A DNA stretch of 64,000 nt. Origin: Coix lacryma-jobi var. lacryma-jobi. Taxonomy: Eukaryota > Streptophyta > Magnoliopsida > Poales > Poaceae. The notes under the pieces are model-generated. The model was not told the DNA's origin. It saw nothing but the letters and a program-made list of their open reading frames with translations, and ran no database searches. Numbering within the stretch: position 1 is the stretch's first letter; each line of letters starts with the position of its first letter. Shown here in pieces: positions 23,194-32,987 of this stretch. A program made the translations under genes and the position numbers. The stretch spans positions 89,067,845-89,131,844 of the forward strand of contig CM019831.1 in the NCBI GenBank assembly GCA_009763385.1, written 5' to 3'.

Positions 23194-24348
23194 TGTAACA
23201 CCTCTGGTGTTTAGCATGTAATTAACTTGACATATCATCATTATCATCTTTAAGCATCTTGATCATGATTTCATGTGTATGCATTTTGCTAAGTGTATCT
23301 TTTTATGTGAAGTACCTCTATTGCAAAAACCCTAATTAGCCCACTTCTCTCTACAAGGGCAAAATGGTAATTTCACCTCTGTGACTAGCTTTGTGTAATT
23401 CTTGTTCCTTTGGTGTCTTGAAGTTTTGTTGTGTTGGCCAAAGATCAAAAATCAGAATTTGATTTCAAATCCCTTTACAAAACCCTGATTTTCAAACCCT
23501 GGATTTTATCTTTTTTTTTGTGATTCAAAAATTATTCAAAATTTGGGATTGGTCCAAAAAGCAAAGTTGTAGATCTGTCAAAGAGAAACAACTTTGGTAT
23601 TTACAAATTTTCAAGTTGCAGTACAAAGTTTTGAGTTATTTCAAATTCATTCAAACCCCAACTTTTGTTCCCTTTTCAGTTTTCAAAATTAACTTAAAAA
23701 CTAATGAGTTTCTGGAAAAGTGTATTATAGAAAAGTTGTAGGTTTTGATAAAAGGAACAACTTTCATATTTGCAGATTTTCAAGTTTTAGTATAAAATCC
23801 AAAGTAATTTTGAATTGATTCAAATTTTCAAAAGTGTCCCCTTTTCTGATTTCAAATATTGTTCAAAAACTATTTGGATTTTGAAAATGTTCTTATTGAC
23901 AAAGTTGTAGATCTCTTTTTTCTGAACAACTTTGATGTTTCGAGTTTTTGTTGCTCAGTTCAATTTTTGAAAGTAGTTTGCAAAATACAAAATCTGCTCA
24001 AAGTCAAAAGCAAGGGCATAGCCCTGTTCCTCTTCCTCCTAGGGACAGGGGGGGCCCGGCCATGGCGCCCCGCCGGCGTCGCGCGCGCCGCGTGCCTGGC
24101 TGCCGCACCCACGCCCCCGACTTGTCGCCTGCAACCGCACCATCATGCCGCTTCCGCACGCGCGAGCGCTGACTCTCTCCCGTCCCCCACAGTGCCCAGC
24201 GAGCCGCCGCCGCGTGTTCATCGCCGGCGAGCACACGCCCAGGCCCCGGCTGCACGCCGTCCCCTCCGCCAGAGCACAATCGAGTGCGCACGCTCCCGCC
24301 GAGCTTATCCACCCCTCTCCGTGCTCTCTACGGGTCTCTGGCCGCGGT

Positions 24349-24355
24349 TATAAAA
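24349..24355 (+). promoter_or_regulatory. TATA box of the Tekay 5' LTR
   Basis: TATAAAA between GC-rich blocks, the only strong TATA motif in the GC-rich promoter-like part of the LTR. The same motif lies at 34144-34150 in the 3' LTR. Confidence 0.7.
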
Positions 24356-25636
24356 GGGCCGCCGACCGCCGGAGTTCCACACCCCCTCCGCCACCGTCGC
24401 CAGCACCAGCCAGAGCTCCACTTGCTCAACCTCCTAGCCTAAAAGCTCCGCCGTGATCTCACGCAGCTTCCCCACTCCTCAATTTGGTCGCTACCGCCTC
24501 CATTCGCCCGGCGTAGCTCGCCGTTCCCATCTCCGGCAAGAATCCCGTCGAGGTCGGGATCGTGAAATACTCCCTCTCCGGCTTTGATCATCCTCCACTG
24601 ACCCCCGCATCACCTTCCTTACTCCCTTGTGACTCTAACCTCGCCCCTGTGGCCTTGTTTGGTGCTCAGGGTCGTCGGAGCGTCGTTCACCGCCATCCGC
24701 CGTCCGCCGGTCACCGTCGACCACCTCCACCGTTCATCCCCTTCCCTCGCCGAGCCGCTCAATCGACGCCGGTGAGCTCCCTGTTGCCTCCCGCGCCCTT
24801 GGTTCCGCCGCGGAGCGCTCGTAGAGCCCGGCGTAATCGCGCCGCCGTCGTCCGGCGATCGCCGGCGTGCGGGAACGAAGCACAGTGCCGTTTTTCTTTT
24901 TCTTCATACATGTGAATAGTGTTCAGATTTCATCTTTTTGTGTAATTGTCTGTGTTGATCCAAAAATTCTGAAATTTTGATGGTAGACTCTTTACACCTT
25001 GAAGTATTTTATAAAAATATAAAACTTGACCTTTCTGCAAAAATTTGAAAATGAAAAATCTCCCTTTTAATTAATAAATGATGGTTTTGGATTTTTAGAA
25101 AAAGATTTATAACTCCAAAATTTATGAGATCACTTTTTGTGAGCTAGTTTTGCCATGACAAGTCTCTGGTGAGATTTTGAAGTCATTTGAAACAAGTTGA
25201 TTTTTGGGCATTTATTTTAATTCCTAAATAGTGCCTTTTGTTAATTAATGACTAGATTTAATTGAGCACCTTAATGACCTCCAAAAATTATGAAATTTGT
25301 TTTGCCATCTATTTATACCATAACAAACTTATGTGATTAATTTGGTAATTTTTGGAGCACCTTCATAAAATGACCTTTTTAAATAATTAAGAAAAATAGG
25401 AAAAATTGATTAGGGTTAGTGTTGAATGCCCTGTGATGTGACTTTTGGATTGATTGATGTTCATAGACCCCTACCCCTCTGGTCTATGATGTTTGTGATG
25501 CCTTATGATGTTTATGTTTAGGCTTAATAAAAGTTGCTTAATAAAGTTGGCTAATATTGCTAAAAAGGGATAAGTAATCTTTTGTCCACTTTAACCACCA
25601 CTCATACTTTGCAAAGCTATACTCTAGTTTTATCCT

Positions 25637-26944
25637 ATGCACTTTGTTCATACTAGCATACTCATGTGCATGCATCATTTCATACGTATAGTGACCGAGG
25701 AAGAAGGCCCTGAAGTCGAGGTAGCCACCGAAGGATCTGTCCCCGAGGCAACCCCGAGCCCCGTCAACTGCACTGCTGACCCCGAGCCTGTCCTTTTTGC
25801 CATTCAAGGCAAGCCCCGGTGCATTTAACCCCTTTCCTTGAATTTATAAAATGTTTCCTTAAATGTCTTTCAGTTAAATTATTGCATTAGGTTTATAGGA
25901 GTTGAGTGAAATCCTATCTGATGCATTATCCACCTTGACCATTGATACACCCGATACCTGCTTTTCGAAAACTATTTGCAAAATGCTTAGCAATGCTATA
26001 TGATAGATTTGCAATAAAAATGCCAATTTCAAAAGTGTGATCACTTTAAGAATATTTATGGGAATTTCTGGTTTACTCCCACTATTGGCTAAGTATCTGA
26101 TCCGTACTTAGTCAATGGGAAGGAGAGGTTGTCCTTGCGTACGGTGCCGTCATGTTGTAGTCCGGGACTCAACAGTTGACACCGACCGGGACAGGGTTGA
26201 AAAACTGACAGGACCTGTACTCTCGGGTTAGAGTCCCGAGGTGCTTGTCGCTGGCTGGAAAAATTAGGGACCACCTGTATGGGGGCCTGCTGACTAAGAC
26301 TTGCAACTATTCACATACTACGGAAAGCTTCGGCTCCGAGGAATCCTTGATTGGACCGACAACCGCGCACTGGGAGTGGAGAGATGGCGGAAGTAGCATG
26401 TACCCACGTGGGTTAAAGTCCCGGATTGGAGTGGTGTACTGTACTTCCGGGTGGCGTAGGACCGGGCCCAATCTTGGAGGAATCGTGGTAGACGAGTTGG
26501 CATATGCAAGCTTGGGTGCTACATATGCAGTGTGGATAGGGATCCTCAGCTGAGTATTATTTATCCGGATTAACGTTGCTCCTCGGTTATGGAGACTTAG
26601 TCACTGACTGTCAACAGGGAGTGGTTCTCAACTAGGTCTGTTTTTGGAAAGTAAAATGAATCAAGGATTATGATGAAACAAGGAATTTTTGAGTCTTTTC
26701 AAAATAAGGATAGAAAAATGCTTTTCTGCAAAATGCTTGAACTTGTTTAAAGCCTTACCTTGACTACCCTAAGCCTCTCATACCTGAGTCTTCTCCCTTT
26801 TTCTTTAGTCGGGTAAGTCTTGTTGAGTACCTTTGTACTCAGGGTTCTATTACCCATGTTGCAGGTATGGCAGATTCCTCAGTATGCCTTGGACCCTGCT
26901 GTGTGACTGTTGTTCAGGAAGAGGCCGATGAGGCCGATGAGTGA
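25637..26944 (+). other. Possible split small acidic ORF in the Tekay LTR leader
   Basis: A first block (25637-25808) encodes a short Glu/Pro-rich segment (TEEEGPEVEVATEG) and ends at AAG/GCAAGC, a GC-type splice-donor match. A second block starts after the acceptor ...CATGTTGCAG at 26864 and encodes MADSSVCLGP... with the acidic end QEEADEADE before the stop at 26942-26944. Splicing out 25809-26864 keeps the reading frame and would give about 84 residues. The LTR of the other Tekay-like element has an equivalent arrangement (49814-49892 and 60488-60549). This is an inference from sequence alone; no function is known. Confidence 0.35.
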
Positions 26945-27284
26945 TTATCCACCCTCGGGCTGGGTGAAGTATCTTTAGTTGTTGTCATATGCTACTCTGC
27001 CAACTCTATCTATTCGAACTATGGTCTGTAATAACTTCACTTTAATTTTATGTTGAACCCTGGTTTGTAAAACTATTGTTATCTAAGTCTTCCGCTATTT
27101 ACTCCGATGATATTTGTCAATATGTTCGAGAGATTGTAACTGAATTGTGAGATGATCCTGCGGACATCGGGCACTGATGTAGCCCAGTGGCGAAACCGGT
27201 CTTAATCTCTTGGCTGTACGGATCGACTGTTAGTGATTGACAATGATCAGTGGGCCATGGGATTAGGGCCGTTATGTCACAGAG

Positions 27285-27296
27285 TGGTATCGGAGC
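27285..27296 (+). promoter_or_regulatory. Tekay primer-binding site
   Basis: TGGTATCGGAGC, the tRNA-Met type with one change, sits 3 bp after the LTR end. Confidence 0.85.
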
Positions 27297-27608
27297 ATCT
27301 CACTACGACGTTGCAATCTTTTTGCGAAAACTTCAAAAGGTTTTTAAGTCCAAAAACTAAACTTGACTATTTTGAGTCCAAATTGCTTCTCTCATCTCAT
27401 CTTGTCTTTGGCAACTAGTAGCAAGACAACTTGTATAAGCCCTATGTACCTTACCTTAGTAGTTGCATTGCCTTGTTCCGTAGGAACGAATCATGCATCA
27501 TGCCATAATCACTTAAGATAATAACTTCCTCTCTAAGTCTGTTGGGTTAGTATGCCTCTACCTTTTCTTGCTAGCCTTATGCTTCTCTTCTATCTATCTG
27601 ATCCAGAC

Positions 27609-28217
27609 ATGGCCCGTATCAAGTTCACCGCTCGCAAGTCGACTGGACCCAAGGGAGTGCCACGTCACCAGCTGGCACCAAGAGCAGGGGAAGAGGCAGG
27701 AGAATCCTCCAACGGACGTCGTTTTCCTCGCCGCACCCGCAAGCAGCTGAAGGAGGAGATCATGAATCTAAAGGCTGAGATGGAGAACATGGAGCACGAC
27801 TTCTACATTTCCCGCCTGGAGTTCTATGAGACACGAGCCGCTCTGGAGGAAGCCAACAAGAATGTGGTCCGTGCCGTCCAGCAACGTGACGCAACCTGGA
27901 TCCGTGAGGACGTCACCAGAGCCCAGCTCCATGGACTGCAGCAGTACACTGCCCAGATTGAGCAGTACAATGATATGCTTCACGAGGAGGCACATCAGCT
28001 GTACAACCAACTTCACCCCGTGGCTCCACCTGTTGCTGAGGATCCAGAAGATGGAGTCGTGGAGGAACCTGAAGTAGAACATGAGCCAGACCAGAATGAA
28101 GAAGTGGAACCTGCAGGAGATGTCCATGCCGAGGACGAGGATGAGGAGGAAGAGCCCGAACTCATCATTGAAGATGAAGACGACGATGAAGACATGATCA
28201 TTATCAATGACGACTAG
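27609..28217 (+). CDS. Extra ORF with histone H3-tail-like N-terminus
   Basis: A 202-residue protein encoded between the PBS and gag. I chose the ATG at 27609 rather than the in-frame ATG at 27552 because removing this Met before Ala exposes the N-terminus ARIKFTARKSTGPK, which aligns with the histone H3 tail ARTKQTARKSTGGK. K4, T6, A7, R8, K9, S10, T11, G12 and K14 coincide, and after a one-residue shift PR-QLA is also shared (residues 18-23). Residues about 45-150 are rich in charged heptad-like helices (RKQLKEEIMNLKAEMENME) and probably form a coiled coil. The last 45 residues are mostly Asp/Glu. No zinc finger or enzyme motif is present. It is not gag or an envelope. Likely role, inferred: a chromatin-interacting accessory protein of the retrotransposon. 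Confidence 0.75.
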   Translation: MARIKFTARKSTGPKGVPRHQLAPRAGEEAGESSNGRRFPRRTRKQLKEEIMNLKAEMENMEHDFYISRLEFYETRAALEEANKNVVRAVQQRDATWIREDVTRAQLHGLQQYTAQIEQYNDMLHEEAHQLYNQLHPVAPPVAEDPEDGVVEEPEVEHEPDQNEEVEPAGDVHAEDEDEEEEPELIIEDEDDDEDMIIINDD

Positions 28218-28447
28218 ATTCGTTGTGTCTGTGCCATCTGCTCACCTAAAGCCTTAAGTCTAGGTTTGGGGCGTTAGTTGGTCTTCTGTCTAGTCGAGTC
28301 TGTATCTTGTCTTGTACCTTTCCTTTGTCAGTCGGAGGTTATCTATCGAACCTCTGTATCAGTTATCTACCCTTCCATCAATGAATCTTATCAGTCAGTT
28401 TCGTTCAAAATCAATCTTTGGATGCTAAGTTCCCAAGTTCTTAACAG

Positions 28448-29509
28448 ATGCCTGTGAACACCCGCACTGGAGCCGGAAGTTCCAGAGATGCCAACCTTCC
28501 AAACCCTCCACCAGTCCCAGCTACCCTGGCAGATGCCATCGCAGCTTTGGCAGCAGCTGCAACCATGATGGCTCAGAACCAAGGGCAGCAGAACAACGGC
28601 AACCGTGGTCGTCGCAACAACCAAGAGACAACCTACGTGGACTTCACTGAAACCAGACCACCGGTCTTCACGAAGGCCGATGAACCTCTCGAGGCTGACG
28701 ATTGGTTACACACCATGGAACAGAAGTTCAGTCTTCTGTACTGCACAGAGATCCAGAAGCCTCGGTTCGCTTCTCAGCAGCTCCGTGGTCCCGCAAGTGC
28801 CTGGTACGCCAACCTGTTGGCTGCCCAGCCTGAAGGTCACCAGCTGACCTGGGAAGAGTTCCGCACCGCTTTCAGAGCACATCACATCCCTTCGGGATTG
28901 ATGAAAATGAAGTTGGATCAATTCCTGGCCCTGCAACAGAAAGATTCCACCGTTATGCAGTACGTGGGACAGTTCAACCACCTGAGCCAGTATGCCTCCG
29001 ACTATGTCAACACAGAGGAAAAGAAGAGAGATTGTTTCCTTAGGGGTCTGCACCCTAAGATTCGTAGAGGACTATCCAACAACCTAAACGGATCCTATCA
29101 TGATGTAGTTGACCGTGCTGTCGCTTTCGAGGAAAGTAACCGCCAGTATCAGGAGGAGAAGAAGAAGAAGAAGGCTGGGTCTAGCAGCTTCTCCAGCAAC
29201 CATAAGCGCCCAAGAATTATCTATCACCCCAGCCACCACCAAAACCGTGCCCCATACCCCCATCAGCAAGTGGTCGTTCGTACCGCGGCCACCACCCATA
29301 ATGCCAACCAGCAAAGTGCCACTCAGCCGAACGCCCCAGGTGTTCGTGTCACCACCCCTCAAACAGCTTACAACCATCCATGCTACAACTGTGGCCAAGT
29401 TGGTCACTGGTCTCGCGAGTGCCCAAAACCCAAGAAGGATGCCCAGCATGCACAGAAAGGCCCTGGAGGATCACAGCAGCAGCACCGTGCACCGCAGCAG
29501 CACGTCTAG
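28448..29509 (+). CDS. gag: Tekay gag, ends at an in-frame TAG
   Basis: A 353-residue capsid/nucleocapsid protein. After a low-complexity N-terminus it has the Retrotrans_gag capsid domain (about residues 85-195; motifs ADDWLHTMEQKF, LRGPASAWYANL, TWEEFRTAFRAHH, MKLDQFLALQQKDSTVMQYV). A Lys/Ser-rich linker and one CCHC zinc knuckle (CYNCGQVGHWSREC, about residues 312-325) follow. The TAG at 29507-29509 separates gag from pol in the same frame. Related chromovirus elements usually have one continuous gag-pol ORF, so the stop is probably a CAG-to-TAG mutation, although readthrough cannot be excluded from sequence. Confidence 0.9.
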   Translation: MPVNTRTGAGSSRDANLPNPPPVPATLADAIAALAAAATMMAQNQGQQNNGNRGRRNNQETTYVDFTETRPPVFTKADEPLEADDWLHTMEQKFSLLYCTEIQKPRFASQQLRGPASAWYANLLAAQPEGHQLTWEEFRTAFRAHHIPSGLMKMKLDQFLALQQKDSTVMQYVGQFNHLSQYASDYVNTEEKKRDCFLRGLHPKIRRGLSNNLNGSYHDVVDRAVAFEESNRQYQEEKKKKKAGSSSFSSNHKRPRIIYHPSHHQNRAPYPHQQVVVRTAATTHNANQQSATQPNAPGVRVTTPQTAYNHPCYNCGQVGHWSRECPKPKKDAQHAQKGPGGSQQQHRAPQQHV

Positions 29510-32500
29510 AAGGGCAAGTTTGTCAAGAAGCACGGGCAAGTCTACTTCACCACCGTCAGTAACATCCCAGGAGGAGAGCCCGTCATGCTCGGTAGGTTCC
29601 CTGTTGCCAATCATCCTGCAGTCGTCCTGTTCGATTCTGGTGCATCGCATTCCTTCATCAGTCGCACTTTTGTCATCAAGCATGAGTTACCCATGGGGAA
29701 GTTAAAAGAAAGTTTCTGTATACTTTCGCCTGGAGGGCGGATAAATACTAAGGAAGTGGTCCGCAGTATACCAGTAATGTTGGGGGAACATGTCTTTCCT
29801 ACCACCATGATAGTACTGCGCAATCAAGAGATAGATGTCATCTTAGGCATGAATTGGATGTGTCAGTATAAAGCCATGATAGACATCTTGAATAGAGTTG
29901 TGAGAGTGGATATTCCTAACAGCACCTTCAAACTCCTTCTCCAACTTCCTATGCCTCAAAAACCAGCAACCACCCAGTTGATTACCGCCTGTGTTCCGGA
30001 AGTCAGGGATATTCCCGTGGTCTGTGAGTTCCCTGATGTCTTCCCAGAAGATCTACCTGGTCTGCCTCCCGACCGTGATGTTGAGTTTGCCATAGAGCTA
30101 AAGCCCGGGACTGCTCCTATATCCCGTAGAGCTTATCGAATGCCTCCCAGAGAGTTGGCAGAGCTAAAGATCCAATTGCAAGAGCTATTGGATAAGGGTC
30201 TCATTCGCCCAAGTTCATCTCCTTGGGGCTGTCCTGCTATCTTTGTGAAGAAGAAGGACAAAAGCCTTCGTCTGTGCGTTGACTATCGCCCGCTCAATGA
30301 GGTCACCATCAAGAATAAATATCCCTTGCCTCGCATTGACCTTCTTTTTGACCAGTTATCTGGAGCCAGAGTGTTCTCCAAAATTGATCTCAGATCTGGC
30401 TATCACCAAATAAAAATCCGTCCAGAAGACATTCCTAAAACAGCTTTCACCACCAGATACGGTCTATATGAGTATTTGGTCATGTCTTTTGGCTTGACCA
30501 ATGCCCCCGCTCATTTCATGTATCTCATGAACTCTGTGTTCATGCCAGAGCTCGATAAATTTGTAGTCGTGTTCATTGACGACATCCTTGTCTATTCAAG
30601 AACTCCTGAAGATCACGCCAAGCATCTTCGAATCGTTCTCTCTCGTCTCAGAGATCACCAGCTGTATGCCAAGTTCAGTAAATGCGAATTCTGGCTAGAT
30701 CGAATTCAATTCCTTGGTCATGTCCTGTCCGCTGAAGGTGTGTCAGTTGACCCTGAAAAAGTGGCAGATATCTTGGATTGGAAGCCACCTACCACTGTCC
30801 GCGAAGTTCGTAGCTTCATGGGAATGGCTGGATACTATCGTCGATTCATCCCAGATTTCTCCAGAATCGCCAAGCCTATCACAGAGTTGTTGAAGAATTC
30901 CGTGGATTTCGTTTGGTCACCAGCCTGTGAGCAAGCCTTTCAAGCCCTGAAGAAACTGCTAACTACATCACCAGTCCTAGCTCAACCAGATATCGAGAAA
31001 CCCTTCGATGTATACTGTGATGCATCTGGTACTGGTTTGGGCTGTGTGTTGATGCAAGAAGGACGAGTAATCGCTTATGCCTCACGACAGCTTAAGCGAC
31101 ATGAGGAAAACTACCCAACCCATGATCTTGAGCTAGCAGCAGTCGTGCATGCCTTGAAGATTCGGCGTCACTATCTGTTGGGCAGCACCTGTACTATGTA
31201 TACGGATCACAAGAGCCTAAAGTATATCTTCACTCAAGAAGAATTGAATATGAGGCAGAGAAGATGGCTTGAGTTGATTAAAGATTATGATCTCGAAGTA
31301 CATTACCATCCTGGTAAGGCAAATGTAGTTGCCGATGCCCTTAGTCGCAAGTCATACTGCAACTGTCTGATGACGAAGCCCTATGATCTTTCCTTGTGCC
31401 ATGAACTTGAAAGGATGGGTATCGAAATGATTCCGCAAGGAAGCCTGAGCAATGTCAGCATAGAAACATCCATCAAGGATCAAGTCATTGCTGCTCAAAA
31501 GGATAACCCTGGAATCAAGCACATCATCGAAAAGGTCCAGACCGGAAAGGCTGATTGTTTCAGGATCGATGATGTAGGAGTTGTTTGGTTCAAGAACCGT
31601 CTAGTAGTTCCCAAGGTGCCTGAATTGAGACAGTTAATCCTTGAGGAAGCACACTTGACCAGATTCTCTATTCACCCCGGCAGTAACAAGATGTACCAAG
31701 ACTTAAAGCAGAGATTCTGGTGGACTAAAATGAAGATTGAGATTGCCCGGTATGTCGCTCAGTGTGATACCTGCCAAAGAGTCAAGGCAGTACACATGAA
31801 GCCTGGAGGAGAATTGCAACCTTTGTCAGTACCCGCTTGGAAATGGGACGACATTAGTATGGATTTTGTCAATGGACTACCCAAGACCCAGAAAGGTTTT
31901 GATTCTATTTGGGTAATCGTGGACCGACTCACCAAACAAGCTCACTTTCTGCCAGTCAAGACCAGCTACACCGTCCCCACTTATGCCACTTTGTACAAGA
32001 ACAACATAGTGAAGCTTCATGGCATACCCAAGAGCATTATCTTTGATCGTGGTACCCAGTTTGTCGCTAAGTTTTGGAAAGCGTTCCATGCCTCACTTGG
32101 AACCAAGCTCTTACATAGCACAACTTATCATCCTCAAACTGATGGACAAACTGAGCGAGTCAACCAAGTGCTAGAGGATATGTTAAGGGCCTGCGTGCTC
32201 ACCTTCGCAGATACTTGGGATGACTGTTTGCCCTTGGCAGAATTCTCTTATAATAACAGTTACCAAGAGAGCATCAAAATGGCACCCTTTGAAGCACTGT
32301 ACGGTCGTCGTTGTCGTACACCTCTCAGTTGGTCTGAACCCGGAGAAAGGGAATTCTTTGGAGTTGACCTGGTCAAAGATATGGAAGAGAAAGTCAAGCA
32401 GATACAAGAGAATATGAAGATTGCCCAATCTCGACAGAAGAGCTACGCTGACAAGAGACGTCAACCTCTGAAGTTTCAAGTTGGAGATTATGTATATCTC

Positions 32501-32911
32501 AAGGTTTCACCAACCAAAGGAGTCACTCGTTTTGGAGTCAAGGGAAAGTTAGCACCCCGCTACATTGGTCCGTTTGAGATTTTGGAATGTTGTGGCAAGG
32601 TAGCTTACAAGCTGAAGTTGCCCGATCATCTCTCTGCTGTCCACAATGTTTTCCATGTCTCCCAACTCAAGAAGTGTCTCAGAGTACCAGAACATGTCGT
32701 GGAAGTTGAAGGTGTCGAGCTAGAGCCTGATCTATCCTACTCGGAATATCCAGTTCGCGTGTTGGACCACAAGGATCGCGTTACTCGAAGAACTACCACG
32801 AGATGGTACAAAATCCAGTGGAACCAGCACTCTGAAGAAGAAGCCACCTGGGAGTCCGAAGACTTCTTAGCAAAGAACTACCCCGACTTTCTCGAATCCC
32901 TGTCAATGTAA
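29510..32911 (+). CDS. pol: Tekay pol: protease, RT, RNase H, integrase, chromodomain
   Basis: The frame is continuous with gag from 29510; the first ATG is at 29585, and that 1108-residue reading is used for the positions here. Domains in order: aspartic protease (LFDSGAS, residue 17); reverse transcriptase (FSKIDLRSGYHQIKIR; catalytic FIDDIL near 330); RNase H (YCDASGTGLG, then TDHKSL near 540); integrase with HHCC zinc motif (about 689-730), catalytic Asp in MDF near 759, Asp in FDRGTQF near 821 and Glu in TERVNQ near 856; a GPFEI module near 994; and a C-terminal chromodomain (about 1056-1105, ending EEEATWESEDFL). This order and the chromodomain define a chromovirus, and the long LTRs fit the Tekay/Del clade. 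No stop or frameshift lies within pol. Expression depends on passing the TAG at 29507. Confidence 0.93.
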   Translation, partial: KGKFVKKHGQVYFTTVSNIPGGEPVMLGRFPVANHPAVVLFDSGASHSFISRTFVIKHELPMGKLKESFCILSPGGRINTKEVVRSIPVMLGEHVFPTTMIVLRNQEIDVILGMNWMCQYKAMIDILNRVVRVDIPNSTFKLLLQLPMPQKPATTQLITACVPEVRDIPVVCEFPDVFPEDLPGLPPDRDVEFAIELKPGTAPISRRAYRMPPRELAELKIQLQELLDKGLIRPSSSPWGCPAIFVKKKDKSLRLCVDYRPLNEVTIKNKYPLPRIDLLFDQLSGARVFSKIDLRSGYHQIKIRPEDIPKTAFTTRYGLYEYLVMSFGLTNAPAHFMYLMNSVFMPELDKFVVVFIDDILVYSRTPEDHAKHLRIVLSRLRDHQLYAKFSKCEFWLDRIQFLGHVLSAEGVSVDPEKVADILDWKPPTTVREVRSFMGMAGYYRRFIPDFSRIAKPITELLKNSVDFVWSPACEQAFQALKKLLTTSPVLAQPDIEKPFDVYCDASGTGLGCVLMQEGRVIAYASRQLKRHEENYPTHDLELAAVVHALKIRRHYLLGSTCTMYTDHKSLKYIFTQEELNMRQRRWLELIKDYDLEVHYHPGKANVVADALSRKSYCNCLMTKPYDLSLCHELERMGIEMIPQGSLSNVSIETSIKDQVIAAQKDNPGIKHIIEKVQTGKADCFRIDDVGVVWFKNRLVVPKVPELRQLILEEAHLTRFSIHPGSNKMYQDLKQRFWWTKMKIEIARYVAQCDTCQRVKAVHMKPGGELQPLSVPAWKWDDISMDFVNGLPKTQKGFDSIWVIVDRLTKQAHFLPVKTSYTVPTYATLYKNNIVKLHGIPKSIIFDRGTQFVAKFWKAFHASLGTKLLHSTTYHPQTDGQTERVNQVLEDMLRACVLTFADTWDDCLPLAEFSYNNSYQESIKMAPFEALYGRRCRTPLSWSEPGEREFFGVDLVKDMEEKVKQIQENMKIAQSRQKSYADKRRQPLKFQVGDYVYLKVSPTKGVTRFGVKGKLAPRYIGPFEILECCGKVAYKLKLPDHLSAVHNVFHVSQLKKCLRVPEHVVEVEGVELEPDLSYSEYPVRVLDHKDRVTRRTTTRWYKIQWNQHSEEEATWESEDFLAKNYPDFLESLSM

Positions 32912-32973
32912 AGTTTTGCCTTTATCCCTTTTTGTCCTTTCTTTAGACGCAGAATCTCGGGGCGAGATTTCTT

Positions 32974-32986
32974 TTAGGGGGGAAGG
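32974..32986 (+). promoter_or_regulatory. Tekay polypurine tract
   Basis: TTAGGGGGGAAGG lies just upstream of the 3' LTR, the plus-strand primer site. Confidence 0.8.
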
Positions 32987-32987
32987 C

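Larger units (their letters stand above)
23194..27281 (+). mobile_element. Tekay-type Ty3/gypsy 5' LTR (4.09 kb)
   Basis: The LTR starts TGTAACACCTCTGG and ends GTTATGTCACA. It matches the 3' LTR at 32988-37077 with about 20 differences seen by eye over 4.09 kb, which suggests a recent insertion. A TATAAAA box at 24349 follows a GC-rich promoter-like region and puts transcription start near 24380, so R-U5 is about 2.9 kb long. Confidence 0.95.

Noticed and set aside
26245..26553. 102-aa ORF in both Tekay LTRs
   Set aside because: Present in both LTRs only because the LTRs are near-identical; no motif, no splice or start context, and no counterpart found in the other Tekay-like LTR.
27552..27608. 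N-terminal extension of the H3-mimic ORF as a signal peptide
   Set aside because: The extra 19 residues are hydrophobic but the ATG at 27609 yields an exact H3-like N-terminus; the upstream ATG is more likely leader sequence.
27768..28207. Antisense ORFs opposite the H3-mimic gene, including a Ser/Met-rich one
   Set aside because: Their composition is explained by the reverse complement of the GAA/GAT-rich acidic tail.
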